Source: Acidovorax sp. CF316 (lineage in GTDB: Bacteria; Pseudomonadota; Gammaproteobacteria; Burkholderiales; Burkholderiaceae_C). Taken from it: a stretch of 58,471 nt of DNA. This document shows, piece after piece, positions 31,235 through 39,616 of this stretch. The notes beneath the pieces are model-generated. The model ran no database searches and was not told where the DNA came from. It saw only the letters and a list, made by a program, of their open reading frames with translations. The position numbers and the translations under genes are program-made. The stretch lies in assembly GCF_000276605.1 (NCBI RefSeq), contig NZ_AKJX01000101.1, positions 1 through 58,471 on the forward strand, given 5' to 3'. Each line of letters begins with the position of its first letter. Within the stretch, counting starts at the first letter, position 1.

Positions 31235-33787
31235 CTATTTCAAACCCTGGCCCGAGCCATCCAGGCTGCGCTGGGCCAGGTTCATGTGCTCCAGCGGCGC
31301 CGGGCGCCCGAACCAGTAGCCCTGGGCGCTGCCGCAGCCCATCTGCAGCAGGCACCGGGCCTGGGCCTCGGTCTCGACGCCCTCGGCGACCACGGTTACG
31401 CCGAAGCCCTTGGCCATGTGCAGCACGGCCGTGACGATGGCGGCGTTCTGGGAAGATTCGACCAGGTCGCGCACGAAGGTCTGGTCGATCTTCAGGCAGT
31501 CGAAAGGCAGCCGGCTCAGGTAGGCCAGCGACGAGTAGCCCGTGCCGAAGTCGTCGATGGCGATCTTCAGCCCCAGCGCGCGCAGGCGCGAGAGCTGCTG
31601 GTGCGTGACGGCATCGCCCTCGATCAGCACCGATTCGGTGAGCTCCAGCGTCAGGTGGCGCGCCGGCAGGCCGCTGGCCTCCAGCGTGCGCTGCACCTGC
31701 TCGACAAAGTCCGACTGGATCAGTTGTCGCGCTGACACATTGACATGCAGGCCGAAGTCGTCGGGCAACTGCGGCAATTGCTGGGCGATGTCCCGGGTGG
31801 CCCGCAGCATGACCCAGTCGCCCAGCGCCAGGATCAGGTCGCTTTCCTCGGCCATGGCGATGAACACGCCCGGCGGCACCATGCCGCGTGTGGGGCTGCG
31901 CCAGCGCAGCAGGGCTTCGGCACCCGTCACGCGGCCTGTGGCCAGGTCGATCACCGGCTGGTAGTGCACGAGGAACTGGTCCTTGTCCAGGGCCTGCCGC
32001 AACTCGGACGCCAGCCGCGTGCGCTCCATCGACTGGTCTGCCATGCCGGGCTCGAACACCATCCACTGGCTCTGGCCGTGGCGCTTGGCCTCACCCAGGG
32101 CAATGCTGCCGTTGCGCAGCCACTCCGCCAGCTCCTCCCCGCGCAGATGTCCCGCCACCAGGCCCACCGAGGCATGCACCATGACCTCGTCGGCCCCCGC
32201 CGAGAAGGGGGTGGCAAACAGGCCCAGCACAGCCTTGCCAAAGCGCTCCGCAGACTGCTCCCCCTCCTCCACCAGACTCAGCAGGGCAAACTCGTCCCCA
32301 CCCACGCGGGCGAGCAGCACGGGCGCGGGAAAATGCCCGCGCAGCCGGTTGGCAACCGCCTGCAGCATGCGGTCACCCGTGCCATAGCCCACGCTGTCGT
32401 TGATGGCGCGAAAGGCGTTCAGCCCCACGAGGCTGAGCACCGCGCGCTTGGGCTCCGCCCACTGCACCTGCTCCAGCAGCCCCCGGCGCGTGAGCAGCTG
32501 GGTCAGGCTGTCGTGGGTGAGCAGCTCCTGCATCTGCAGGAACGAGCGCTGCAGCCGGTGTGACATTTCATTGAAGGCGAGCACCAGGACCGTGGTTTCC
32601 CGCAAGGGGCTGGGGGCGGCGATGTCGGTGTCCCAATCGCCCCGCGCGATCCGGTTGGCCGCCTCGGCGGTCCTGAGGATGGGCCGCGCAGCCCACTGGA
32701 TCACCCACAGGCCGAGCAGCAGACCGATGATGGCAATGGCCCCGGCGGCCAGCAACGCTCCCTGGCCGGCACTGCGGGTGTCGCCGAGCAGCTCCGACTC
32801 GGGCAGCAGCACCACGATGCGCCAGTCGATGCCGCGCCGGTCCGCATAGGGCGTGACGCGGCCGAAGTAGCGCGCATCCAGGTGCTGGAAGTGGAAGCTG
32901 CCACCGGCAGCGGCCGGAACTTCGCGCAGGTAGCTCTCGGCCGTGCGGATCTGGGGGCTGGTGCTTTCCGAAATGCGCAGGCGCTCCCGCTGGCCGGCGG
33001 CATTGCGCCGCTCGCCGAGCACCGAGCCCGGCTCCGAATGGGCCACGATCAGGCCCTGCGCATCGACGATGAAGATCTGCCCCTGCCCGCGCAGCGGGTC
33101 CTCGCGCAGAAAGCGGTTCAGGCTGTCCAGCCGGACATCGGCCTCCATGACGCCCAGCAGGCTGCCATCGGCCACCACAGGGGTTGCCGCCGAAATGGTG
33201 ATGTCCCCGCGCTCCCCGGCGGTGGTGTAGATGGGCGACCAGCGCGGCTGGCCCGATCCGGCCACTGGCGCATACCAGGGGCGCACCCGCGGGTCGTAGT
33301 TGGGAAAGGCCGCCGCCACCTTGCGCAGCGTATCGTCCTCGTACACATTCATCATGCCGCTCGTCGTGGCATCCTTGAGGATCAGCCGAAAACCCTCGCC
33401 GGGTTCGCGGCGGATGCCGGTGTACTCCCCTGCCCGGCTCCCGAAGCTCAGCAGGCTGATCTGCTGCTGCCCGGCATACAGGTCGGAAAACACCCCCCGC
33501 AGATGGGTGTACACAGGGCGCAGGTTGCCTTCCTGGTACAGGCCATGGCGGCTGATGGCGTCGGCCACCGTGCTCTGGATCAGGAACGGGGTTTCGAGGA
33601 ATTCCGCCAGGCGCGCCCGCGAATTGCTGGTCAGGGCCTCCAGCACGCGCACACTCTCCTGGTCGATCAGTTGGCTGATCTGCCGGTGCTGCGTGACTGC
33701 CTGCAGCACGACCGTGGCCATGAACAGCGCCGCAAAAGGCACTGCAATGGCGGTCCGCAGAGACAGCTGGAAGGCACGCATCCTCAT
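31235..33787 (-). CDS. Cache-HAMP-GGDEF-EAL membrane protein, probably a c-di-GMP phosphodiesterase
   Basis: The 850-residue protein has an N-terminal transmembrane helix, a periplasmic double-Cache sensor (about 35-335), a second membrane helix near 345-365, HAMP, GGDEF (about 425-590) and EAL (about 600-845). The EAL domain is intact (GAEALLRW, NVSARQL, DDFGTGYSS, LKIDQTFV, AEGVETE, QGYWFGRP). The GGDEF motif is intact, but the usual metal-binding D-L-D-x-F-K is replaced by G-L-N-A-F-R and no RxxD inhibitory site precedes it. It should therefore degrade rather than make c-di-GMP (inference). It is convergent with the ankyrin gene. Confidence 0.9.
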   Translation of the reverse strand: MRMRAFQLSLRTAIAVPFAALFMATVVLQAVTQHRQISQLIDQESVRVLEALTSNSRARLAEFLETPFLIQSTVADAISRHGLYQEGNLRPVYTHLRGVFSDLYAGQQQISLLSFGSRAGEYTGIRREPGEGFRLILKDATTSGMMNVYEDDTLRKVAAAFPNYDPRVRPWYAPVAGSGQPRWSPIYTTAGERGDITISAATPVVADGSLLGVMEADVRLDSLNRFLREDPLRGQGQIFIVDAQGLIVAHSEPGSVLGERRNAAGQRERLRISESTSPQIRTAESYLREVPAAAGGSFHFQHLDARYFGRVTPYADRRGIDWRIVVLLPESELLGDTRSAGQGALLAAGAIAIIGLLLGLWVIQWAARPILRTAEAANRIARGDWDTDIAAPSPLRETTVLVLAFNEMSHRLQRSFLQMQELLTHDSLTQLLTRRGLLEQVQWAEPKRAVLSLVGLNAFRAINDSVGYGTGDRMLQAVANRLRGHFPAPVLLARVGGDEFALLSLVEEGEQSAERFGKAVLGLFATPFSAGADEVMVHASVGLVAGHLRGEELAEWLRNGSIALGEAKRHGQSQWMVFEPGMADQSMERTRLASELRQALDKDQFLVHYQPVIDLATGRVTGAEALLRWRSPTRGMVPPGVFIAMAEESDLILALGDWVMLRATRDIAQQLPQLPDDFGLHVNVSARQLIQSDFVEQVQRTLEASGLPARHLTLELTESVLIEGDAVTHQQLSRLRALGLKIAIDDFGTGYSSLAYLSRLPFDCLKIDQTFVRDLVESSQNAAIVTAVLHMAKGFGVTVVAEGVETEAQARCLLQMGCGSAQGYWFGRPAPLEHMNLAQRSLDGSGQGLK

Positions 33788-33903
33788 GGGCTCCGGTTAC
33801 ACGCCCGCTGCATGCAACACGCGTGCCTGCGCGGGCGGCGCCATGGCGTACCGGCCTTTCAGCGCAGAACGCCGCCAGGGGTCGATGCGCCTTCGGGTGG
33901 ATG

Positions 33904-36171
33904 TCATGGGAGCACAGCCCGGTGCCCCTCGAGCACCTGCGCGAGCGGTACCGGGTGGCCTACGGCATAGCCCTGGGCATAGTGCACCCCGATCTTCTGC
34001 AATATGCCCACCAGGGCAGGGCTCTCGACGAACTCGGCCACGGTGCGCTTGCCCATCAGGCAGCCGATCTCGTGGATGGACTTGACCATGGCCAGGCTCA
34101 CCGGGTCGCGGTCGATGTCGCGCACGAACTGGCCATCGATCTTGAGCACATCGACCGGCAGGTTGCGCAGGTAGGCAAAGGAAGACAGGCCGCTGCCAAA
34201 GTCATCGAGCGAGATCTTGCAGCCGCTGGCGCGCAAGGCCTCGATGAAGTGATTGGCCGTGTGCAGGTTGCTGATGGCTGCCGTCTCGGTGATTTCAAAG
34301 CACAGCTTGGAGCACGGCACATCGGCATGCTGCAGCGCCTGCAGCACGAAGGCGGTGAAGGCCGCATCCCCCAGCGACTGGCCCGACAGGTTGATCGAGC
34401 ACTGACCGATGCGGTCCTGCTGCTCCACCACCCAGCGCAATGCATGGGTCACGACCCAGCGGTCCACGCGGGCGGCCAGGTGGTAGCGCTCGGCCGCCGG
34501 CATGAAGCGGCCCGGCAGCACCAGCTCGCCCTGCTCGCTGCGGATGCGCAGCAGGATCTCGCAATGCAGGCCCTGCTCATCCCCGCCCTGCAGCGGCACG
34601 ATGGGCTGCGCGAACAGCTCGAAGCGGTCGTGCAGCAGGGCATGCTCGATGCGGCTCACCCACTCCATGACGCCATAGCGCTGCGCCAGCGCAGGGTCGT
34701 CGATGGCGTACAGATGGATCCGGTTGCGGCCCGCGTCCTTGGCCACGTAGCAGGCGCTGTCCGCGGCCTGCAGCAAGGCGCCCACGCTTTCGGTCTGGGC
34801 ATCGAACGCCACCATGCCGATGCTGACGCCCACGCCAAAGCGCTGCTCCAGCCACACGAAGTGGTAGTGGGCCAGCGCTTGCTGCAGCCTGTCGGCAAGC
34901 TGCAGGGCCGAAGCCACGCTGCGCTTCGTGAGCAGGATGCCAAATTCATCCCCGCCGATGCGGCACAGCAGGTCCTGCTCGTCCAGCAGGCTGGCAAACA
35001 GGCCGGATATCTCGCGCAGCATGGCATCGCCTGCCGTGTGGCCACAGGTGTCGTTGACCACCTTGAACTCGTCCAGATCCAGGTAGCACACCACGTCGTG
35101 GCGTGCCGTGCCCCGCGTCCCGTCGAAGGCGCAGGCCAGCGCCTGCTCGAATGCACGCCGGTTGCCCAGCCCGGTCAGTTCGTCGTGCAGGGCCTGGTAG
35201 GCGATCTCGTGGCTCAGGCGGCGCTGCTCCGTCACGTCGCGGAACACCAGCACGGCGCCCTGCACCTCGCCATCGGCGTCCTTGATGGGCGATGCCGTCG
35301 CCTCCACCAGCACCCGGCCGCCCTGCAGGGGTTGCAGTTGCAGCTCCGGGTAGCGCAGGGCCTGCGCGGCGGCAATGGCGCCGGCCATCATGTCGGGCGC
35401 CGGCTCCCCGGCCCCCTCGGGCCCGAGCAGCCGGAACACCTCGCCATAGGGCTTGCCCACGGCAGCGGTCAGGCTCCAGCCGGTCAGCGCCTCGGCAGCC
35501 GGGTTGATGTAGAGCAGATCCCCCTGGGCATTGGTGGAGATCACCGCATCACCGATCGAGTGCAGCGTGACCTGCAGGCGCTCCTTCTCGTGGTAGAGCG
35601 CGTCCTCGGCGTCCTTGCGCGCCTGCATGAAGCGCACCCGGTCCATGGCCACGGCCACATGGGCCCCCATGGCCTGCATGAAATCGATCTGCCAGGGCAA
35701 GGGCGGGCGCACGCCTTCCGCATCGCCATAGGTGCCCATGCCCACCGCGCCCAGCCGCTGCTCTGCCAGGATCAAGGGGATGTTGATGATGGTGCGGTTG
35801 TGCAGCGCCGCCACGATCTCCTTGTTGGTGCGCGGGTCGGTGCGGGCATCGGCCACCACCACCACGTGGTCCGCAGCCATGATCTCCTGCACCATGCTGT
35901 CGCCGGCAATGGGGATTTCGGTGGTGTCGATGGCCCGGGCGAACGCCGGGTCGCTGATCTGGCTGGAATGCAACAGGATCGAGACAAACCCCGGCTTGAG
36001 CCCATAGACGCCCAGCCAGCAATGGGGATAGCCCAGCACCTGCTCCGCCACGGGGGACACCGCATCCAGGATGTCGGACAGGGTCCACGCACGTTCCAGG
36101 CGCCTGCACAGCTGCAGCAAGGCCTTGGCGTGCGAAGGCGCTTCGGTCGTGGTGGCCGTCAGGTCGCTCAT
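33904..36171 (-). CDS. GAF-PAS-GGDEF-EAL cytoplasmic c-di-GMP protein
   Basis: From the ATG at 36171 the protein has 755 residues. It has a GAF domain (about 20-190), a PAS domain (about 205-320, VISTNAQGDLLYINPAAEALTG), GGDEF (about 330-490) with intact LDLDEFKVVND and RIGGDEF, and EAL (about 500-750). In the EAL domain the signature is EIL (HCEILLRI) and the EGVE loop is EFVE, while NLSGQSL, LDDFGSGLSS and LKIDGQFV are conserved. No inhibitory RxxD is seen. It may act as both cyclase and a weakened or regulatory phosphodiesterase. No membrane segment is present. Confidence 0.9.
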   Translation of the reverse strand: MSDLTATTTEAPSHAKALLQLCRRLERAWTLSDILDAVSPVAEQVLGYPHCWLGVYGLKPGFVSILLHSSQISDPAFARAIDTTEIPIAGDSMVQEIMAADHVVVVADARTDPRTNKEIVAALHNRTIINIPLILAEQRLGAVGMGTYGDAEGVRPPLPWQIDFMQAMGAHVAVAMDRVRFMQARKDAEDALYHEKERLQVTLHSIGDAVISTNAQGDLLYINPAAEALTGWSLTAAVGKPYGEVFRLLGPEGAGEPAPDMMAGAIAAAQALRYPELQLQPLQGGRVLVEATASPIKDADGEVQGAVLVFRDVTEQRRLSHEIAYQALHDELTGLGNRRAFEQALACAFDGTRGTARHDVVCYLDLDEFKVVNDTCGHTAGDAMLREISGLFASLLDEQDLLCRIGGDEFGILLTKRSVASALQLADRLQQALAHYHFVWLEQRFGVGVSIGMVAFDAQTESVGALLQAADSACYVAKDAGRNRIHLYAIDDPALAQRYGVMEWVSRIEHALLHDRFELFAQPIVPLQGGDEQGLHCEILLRIRSEQGELVLPGRFMPAAERYHLAARVDRWVVTHALRWVVEQQDRIGQCSINLSGQSLGDAAFTAFVLQALQHADVPCSKLCFEITETAAISNLHTANHFIEALRASGCKISLDDFGSGLSSFAYLRNLPVDVLKIDGQFVRDIDRDPVSLAMVKSIHEIGCLMGKRTVAEFVESPALVGILQKIGVHYAQGYAVGHPVPLAQVLEGHRAVLP

Positions 36172-36277
36172 GGTTGGAGTGTATCCAAGGGTTTCAGCAA
36201 ATCCCGGCCTTCGGACATTTGTTGATGATTGTTTACACCCATGCAACGGGCATTCGTGCTGTGATAGCTTGCGCCCC

Positions 36278-36511
36278 ATGGAGTATGTCGATTTCTTGAT
36301 GTCCTGGCTGGCCGGCAACCCTCGGATGGTGACCGCCTGGGCGGTGGTATTGATGCTGGCGCTCGCCTGGTTGTGGCGCGGCCACCGCGCCAGCCGGGAG
36401 CGCGCCCGCTTCAAGCCCGTGTTGCGCCCCCGCACACGGCAGATGGCCCACAAGGCGACGGGCACCACCTCCACCCCCAAAACCCTCCGCCGAGGCCCTC
36501 CGCGCCGCTAG
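36278..36511 (+). CDS. Small single-span membrane protein
   Basis: A 77-residue protein starting MEYVDFLMSWLAGNP, with one transmembrane helix (TAWAVVLMLALAWLW, about 19-33) and a very basic cytoplasmic tail of about 45 residues (many Arg and Lys). No family is recognised. Its TAG stop at 36509-36511 is the first three bases of the palindromic element that follows, so insertion of the element may have trimmed the original C-terminus. The coding frame has the base composition of real genes here, but the call is moderate. Confidence 0.5.
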   Translation: MEYVDFLMSWLAGNPRMVTAWAVVLMLALAWLWRGHRASRERARFKPVLRPRTRQMAHKATGTTSTPKTLRRGPPRR

Positions 36512-36673
36512 TGTCCTGTCCCGCAAATAAATGCCAATAAAACCGTGCCTTTCACGCCAGGGCCGCGTTGCAAATCCTCGCGATAGCTACGGCTATCGCT
36601 GCGGTTTGCGCCTTGCCTTGGCGCGAAATCCATCGGTTTTATTTTTGGCATCTATTTACGGGACAGAACACTA
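36509..36673. repeat. 165-bp palindromic (MITE-like) element
   Basis: The ends form an inverted repeat: TAGTGTCCTGTCCCG at 36509 and CGGGACAGAACACTA at 36659-36673 (14 of 15 match). The symmetry continues inward (ATGCCAATAAAACCG against CGGTTTTATTTTTGGCAT) to a central dyad GCGATAGC-TACG-GCTATCGC at about 36577-36600, so the whole element can fold into one long hairpin. No coding capacity is present. It resembles a non-autonomous miniature transposable element; no transposase partner or clear target duplication is visible in the window. Confidence 0.7.
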
Positions 36674-36717
36674 GGCAGACGCCGGTGCGTGGCCGGCAAC
36701 CCGCTACCATCCCGGGC

Positions 36718-37521
36718 ATGACATTCCCTGCCGCGCCCTCTTCCATCGCTTCGTCCACCGTCCACTTCGGCCACCAGGGCCGGGTCTGCATCGTCACCGG
36801 GGGTGCCCAGGGCATCGGCGAGGCCTGCGTGCGGCGCTTTGCCCGCGAGGGCGCCCACACTGTGATCGCCGATGTCGACGATGCCCGTGGCAATGCACTG
36901 GCCCAGGAGCTCGGCGCCCTGTACGTGCGCTGCGACGTGGGCGACAAGACCCAGGTGGACGCCCTCGTGGAGCGCACGCTGCAGGCCCATGGCCGGGTGG
37001 ACGTGCTGGTGAACAACGCGGGCATCTTTCGCGCCGCGGATTTCCTCGAGGTGACCGAAGAGGACTTCGATGCCGTGCTGCGCGTCAACCTCAAGGGCTC
37101 GTTCCTGGTGGGCCAGGCCGTGGCGCGGGCCATGGTGGCCTCGGGCGGTGGCTCCATCGTCAACATGAGCTCGGTCAATGGCGTGCTCACCATTCCCAGC
37201 ATTTCCAGCTACAACGTGAGCAAGGGCGGCATCAACCAGCTCACGCGCGTGATGGCCCTGGCCCTGGCCGATAAAAACGTGCGCGTGAATGCCGTGGCGC
37301 CCGGCACCATCGCCACCGAACTGGCCGCCAAGGCCGTGCTCACCAGCGACGAGGCCAAGGCGAAGATCATGTCGCGCACGCCGATGAAGCGCCTGGGCGA
37401 CCCCGCCGAGATCGCCGACGTGGTGGCCTGGCTGGCCAGCGATGCAGCCAGCTACGTCACGGGCGAAATCGTCACGGTGGACGGCGGCCGCATGACCCTC
37501 AACTACACCGTACCTGTATAA
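36718..37521 (+). CDS. Short-chain dehydrogenase/reductase (SDR)
   Basis: The 267-residue protein is a classical SDR: TGGAQGIG for cofactor binding at about 27-34, an Asp in VIADVDD that favours NAD(H), NNAG, the catalytic Ser in NMSSVNG, YNVSK with the catalytic Tyr and Lys, and a PG motif (VAPGTIATE). It oxidises or reduces an alcohol or ketone of unknown identity. It starts 44 bp after the palindromic element, which thus sits directly in its promoter region and could influence expression. Confidence 0.9.
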   Translation: MTFPAAPSSIASSTVHFGHQGRVCIVTGGAQGIGEACVRRFAREGAHTVIADVDDARGNALAQELGALYVRCDVGDKTQVDALVERTLQAHGRVDVLVNNAGIFRAADFLEVTEEDFDAVLRVNLKGSFLVGQAVARAMVASGGGSIVNMSSVNGVLTIPSISSYNVSKGGINQLTRVMALALADKNVRVNAVAPGTIATELAAKAVLTSDEAKAKIMSRTPMKRLGDPAEIADVVAWLASDAASYVTGEIVTVDGGRMTLNYTVPV

Positions 37522-37563
37522 GAAGCCCCCCTGAGTCGCTTCGCGCCTTCCCCCCAGGGGGAC

Positions 37564-37623
37564 GCTCCCGGCGCAAGGGCTGGATACGCCGCCTTCGCGG
37601 CGGGGCCGCCCTTGCGCGGGAGC
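37564..37623. repeat. 60-bp GC-rich intergenic inverted repeat
   Basis: GCTCCCG-G-CGCAAGGGC pairs with GCCCTTGCG-CGGGAGC around an inner GCCGCC-TTC-GCGGCGG-like dyad. It lies between the convergent SDR and MATE genes. A structure like this could stop transcription from both sides or pause polymerase, though there is no T run. Such GC palindromes with CCCCCAGGGGG in front are common between genes of Comamonadaceae, so it may be a member of a dispersed repeat family. Confidence 0.5.
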
Positions 37624-37670
37624 ACTGGCACAGGCCACGCCAGTCGCGCCAGCAGTGGGCAAACTCCAGG

Positions 37671-39110
37671 CTACGGTTGGGGGACCCGCCGAAGGAGTCC
37701 CGCCGGGCTGCTCGGCCAGCCCACGCGGCCGAACCAGGCGCCGCCGGCAATGGCCCAGCCGATCACGATGCCATAGACCACCAGGGCCACGCCCTGGGCC
37801 GCGAACACGCCGGCCAGGCCGCCGTCCCAGCGCAGCGCCAGCCAGCCGCCCACCACGGCCACCACCAGGCGCGCCAGGTTGCCGGCCACGGGCCAGAACA
37901 GCCGGCCCGCGCCCTGCGAGGCAAAGTACAGCACCAGCCCCAGGCCGAAGAAGCCATAGACCGGCCCCACCGTGCGCAGGTACTGGCTGCCTGCGGCGAT
38001 CATGGCCGGGTCGCTGGCGAACAGCGACAGCCAGGTGGCGGGGAACATCGCCGCCCACAGGCCGATGGCCTCGGTCATGCCGAACGCCATGGCGGCGCCA
38101 ATCCAGGTGGCGCGCAGCGCGCGCTCGCGCTGACCGGCGCCGATGCAGGTGCCGACCATGGCCACCAGCGGCGCACCAAAGCCGAACACCAAAGGCACCA
38201 ACAGGTACTCGAGCCGCGACGCCGTGCCGTAGCCGGCGATGGCCGCCGTGCCGAAACCGCCCACCAGCGCCGTGGTGACGCCGATGGCCACATTGGTCGC
38301 CACGGTGGAGACCGCCCCCACCAGGCCCACGCGCAGGATGTCGGCGAACAGTGGCCAGCGCAGCTGCAGCCCCTTGAACGAGGGCCGCAGCAGGCTGCGC
38401 GGCGACCACAGGTACCAGGCCAGCACGGCACTGCCCAGCACGTAGTAGGCCATGAGCGCGATGGCCCCGCCCGCAATGCCCAGGCCCGGCAGCGGGCCCC
38501 AGCCAAAGATCAGCAGCGGCGACAGCGGGATGAGCACCAACGCGCCCCACACCGTGACATAGGCCGGCACCGCCATGTTGCCCGTGCCGCGGATGATGGC
38601 CGCCAGGGTGTTGAACACCCAGACGCAGATGGCGCCGGCAAACACCCAGTTCGAATAGATGAGCGCCGCCTCCAGCGCGCCCCCTGCCCCGCCCATGCGG
38701 GTGTAGAGCCAGCGCCCGCCGCCCACCACGGCCACGCTGAAGCACAGCGCAAACACCAGGCCGATGACCAGGGCATGCAGCACCAGCGCATCGGCATCGT
38801 CCTTGCGCCGGGCACCCAGCGCCCGCGCAATGGCCGCCGCCACGCCGCCGCCGATGGCACCGGCCGACATCATCTGCATCAGCATCACCACCGGGAACAC
38901 CAGGGCCATGCCGGCCAGCGCATCGGTGCCGAGCTTGCCCACGAAATACGTCTCGATCAGGCCCACGCCGGCCTGGGCCAGCATCACCAGCACGTTGGGC
39001 AGCGCCAGGCGCAGCAGCGTGGGGGCGATGGGCGCCTCCAGCAGCATGCGGGTGCGCGGGTTGATGGCTGCCGCGCCCGCAGCGGTGGCTGGACTGGCAA
39101 CAGCGCTCAT
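37671..39110 (-). CDS. MATE-family multidrug/toxin efflux transporter
   Basis: The 479-residue protein is a polytopic membrane protein with about 12 hydrophobic helices and MATE features: PNVLVMLAQAGVGLIETYFV in the first helices, GTDALAGMALVFP, and a repeated pattern in the second half (GYGTASRLEYLLVPLVFGFG, LVAMVGTCIGAGQ). It would export cationic compounds driven by Na+ or H+. Its start overlaps the stop of the MaoC gene by 4 bp, placing it last in a MarR-MFS-MaoC-MATE operon. Confidence 0.9.
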   Translation of the reverse strand: MSAVASPATAAGAAAINPRTRMLLEAPIAPTLLRLALPNVLVMLAQAGVGLIETYFVGKLGTDALAGMALVFPVVMLMQMMSAGAIGGGVAAAIARALGARRKDDADALVLHALVIGLVFALCFSVAVVGGGRWLYTRMGGAGGALEAALIYSNWVFAGAICVWVFNTLAAIIRGTGNMAVPAYVTVWGALVLIPLSPLLIFGWGPLPGLGIAGGAIALMAYYVLGSAVLAWYLWSPRSLLRPSFKGLQLRWPLFADILRVGLVGAVSTVATNVAIGVTTALVGGFGTAAIAGYGTASRLEYLLVPLVFGFGAPLVAMVGTCIGAGQRERALRATWIGAAMAFGMTEAIGLWAAMFPATWLSLFASDPAMIAAGSQYLRTVGPVYGFFGLGLVLYFASQGAGRLFWPVAGNLARLVVAVVGGWLALRWDGGLAGVFAAQGVALVVYGIVIGWAIAGGAWFGRVGWPSSPAGLLRRVPQP

Positions 39111-39589
39111 GGTGCAGCCCCGGGCTTGCGCGGCACGACGATGCGCACGGTGGAAACCTGCAGCACCTCCTCGTTCTGGTTGCGCGTTTCACTGCGGATG
39201 GTGACCATGCCGCGGTCGGGCCGGGATTTGGAAGGGGTGGCCTCCACCACTTCGCTCACTACGTGCAGCACGTCCGTCGCCCGCGTGGGCCGAGGCCAGC
39301 TCACGTCGCCGCTGGCACCGATGATGCCGCCGGCCACAGGCAGCCCCGTGGTCACCTGCAGCCGCATGGTGATGGCCGCCGTGTGCCAGCCGCTGGCGGC
39401 CAGGCCGCCGAACAAGGTGCCCTTGGCGGCCTCGTCGTCCATGTGGAAGGGCTGCGGATCGAATTGCCTGGCAAAGGCGATGATCTGCCCGGCGTCCATC
39501 GCATGCTCGCCGCTCTTGAAGCGGCGGCCCACGGCCATGTCGTCGAAATACAGGGGTTGCACTGCAGTGGTGGTATCGGTCATGGTCAC
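39107..39589 (-). CDS. MaoC-like (R)-hydratase family protein
   Basis: The 160-residue protein is a single hot-dog domain. FDPQPFHMDDEAA carries the catalytic Asp and His of the hydratase-2 motif, and GLAASGWHTAAITMRL follows in the usual position. Such enzymes hydrate 2-enoyl-CoA or act as related dehydratases. It is translationally coupled to the MATE gene downstream and lies 27 bp after the MFS gene. An acyl-CoA enzyme between two exporters is an odd mixture; the operon may handle a carboxylic xenobiotic. Confidence 0.87.
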   Translation of the reverse strand: MTMTDTTTAVQPLYFDDMAVGRRFKSGEHAMDAGQIIAFARQFDPQPFHMDDEAAKGTLFGGLAASGWHTAAITMRLQVTTGLPVAGGIIGASGDVSWPRPTRATDVLHVVSEVVEATPSKSRPDRGMVTIRSETRNQNEEVLQVSTVRIVVPRKPGAAP

Positions 39590-39616
39590 AGGCTCATTGA
39601 AAACGGTGCCGGGGAA

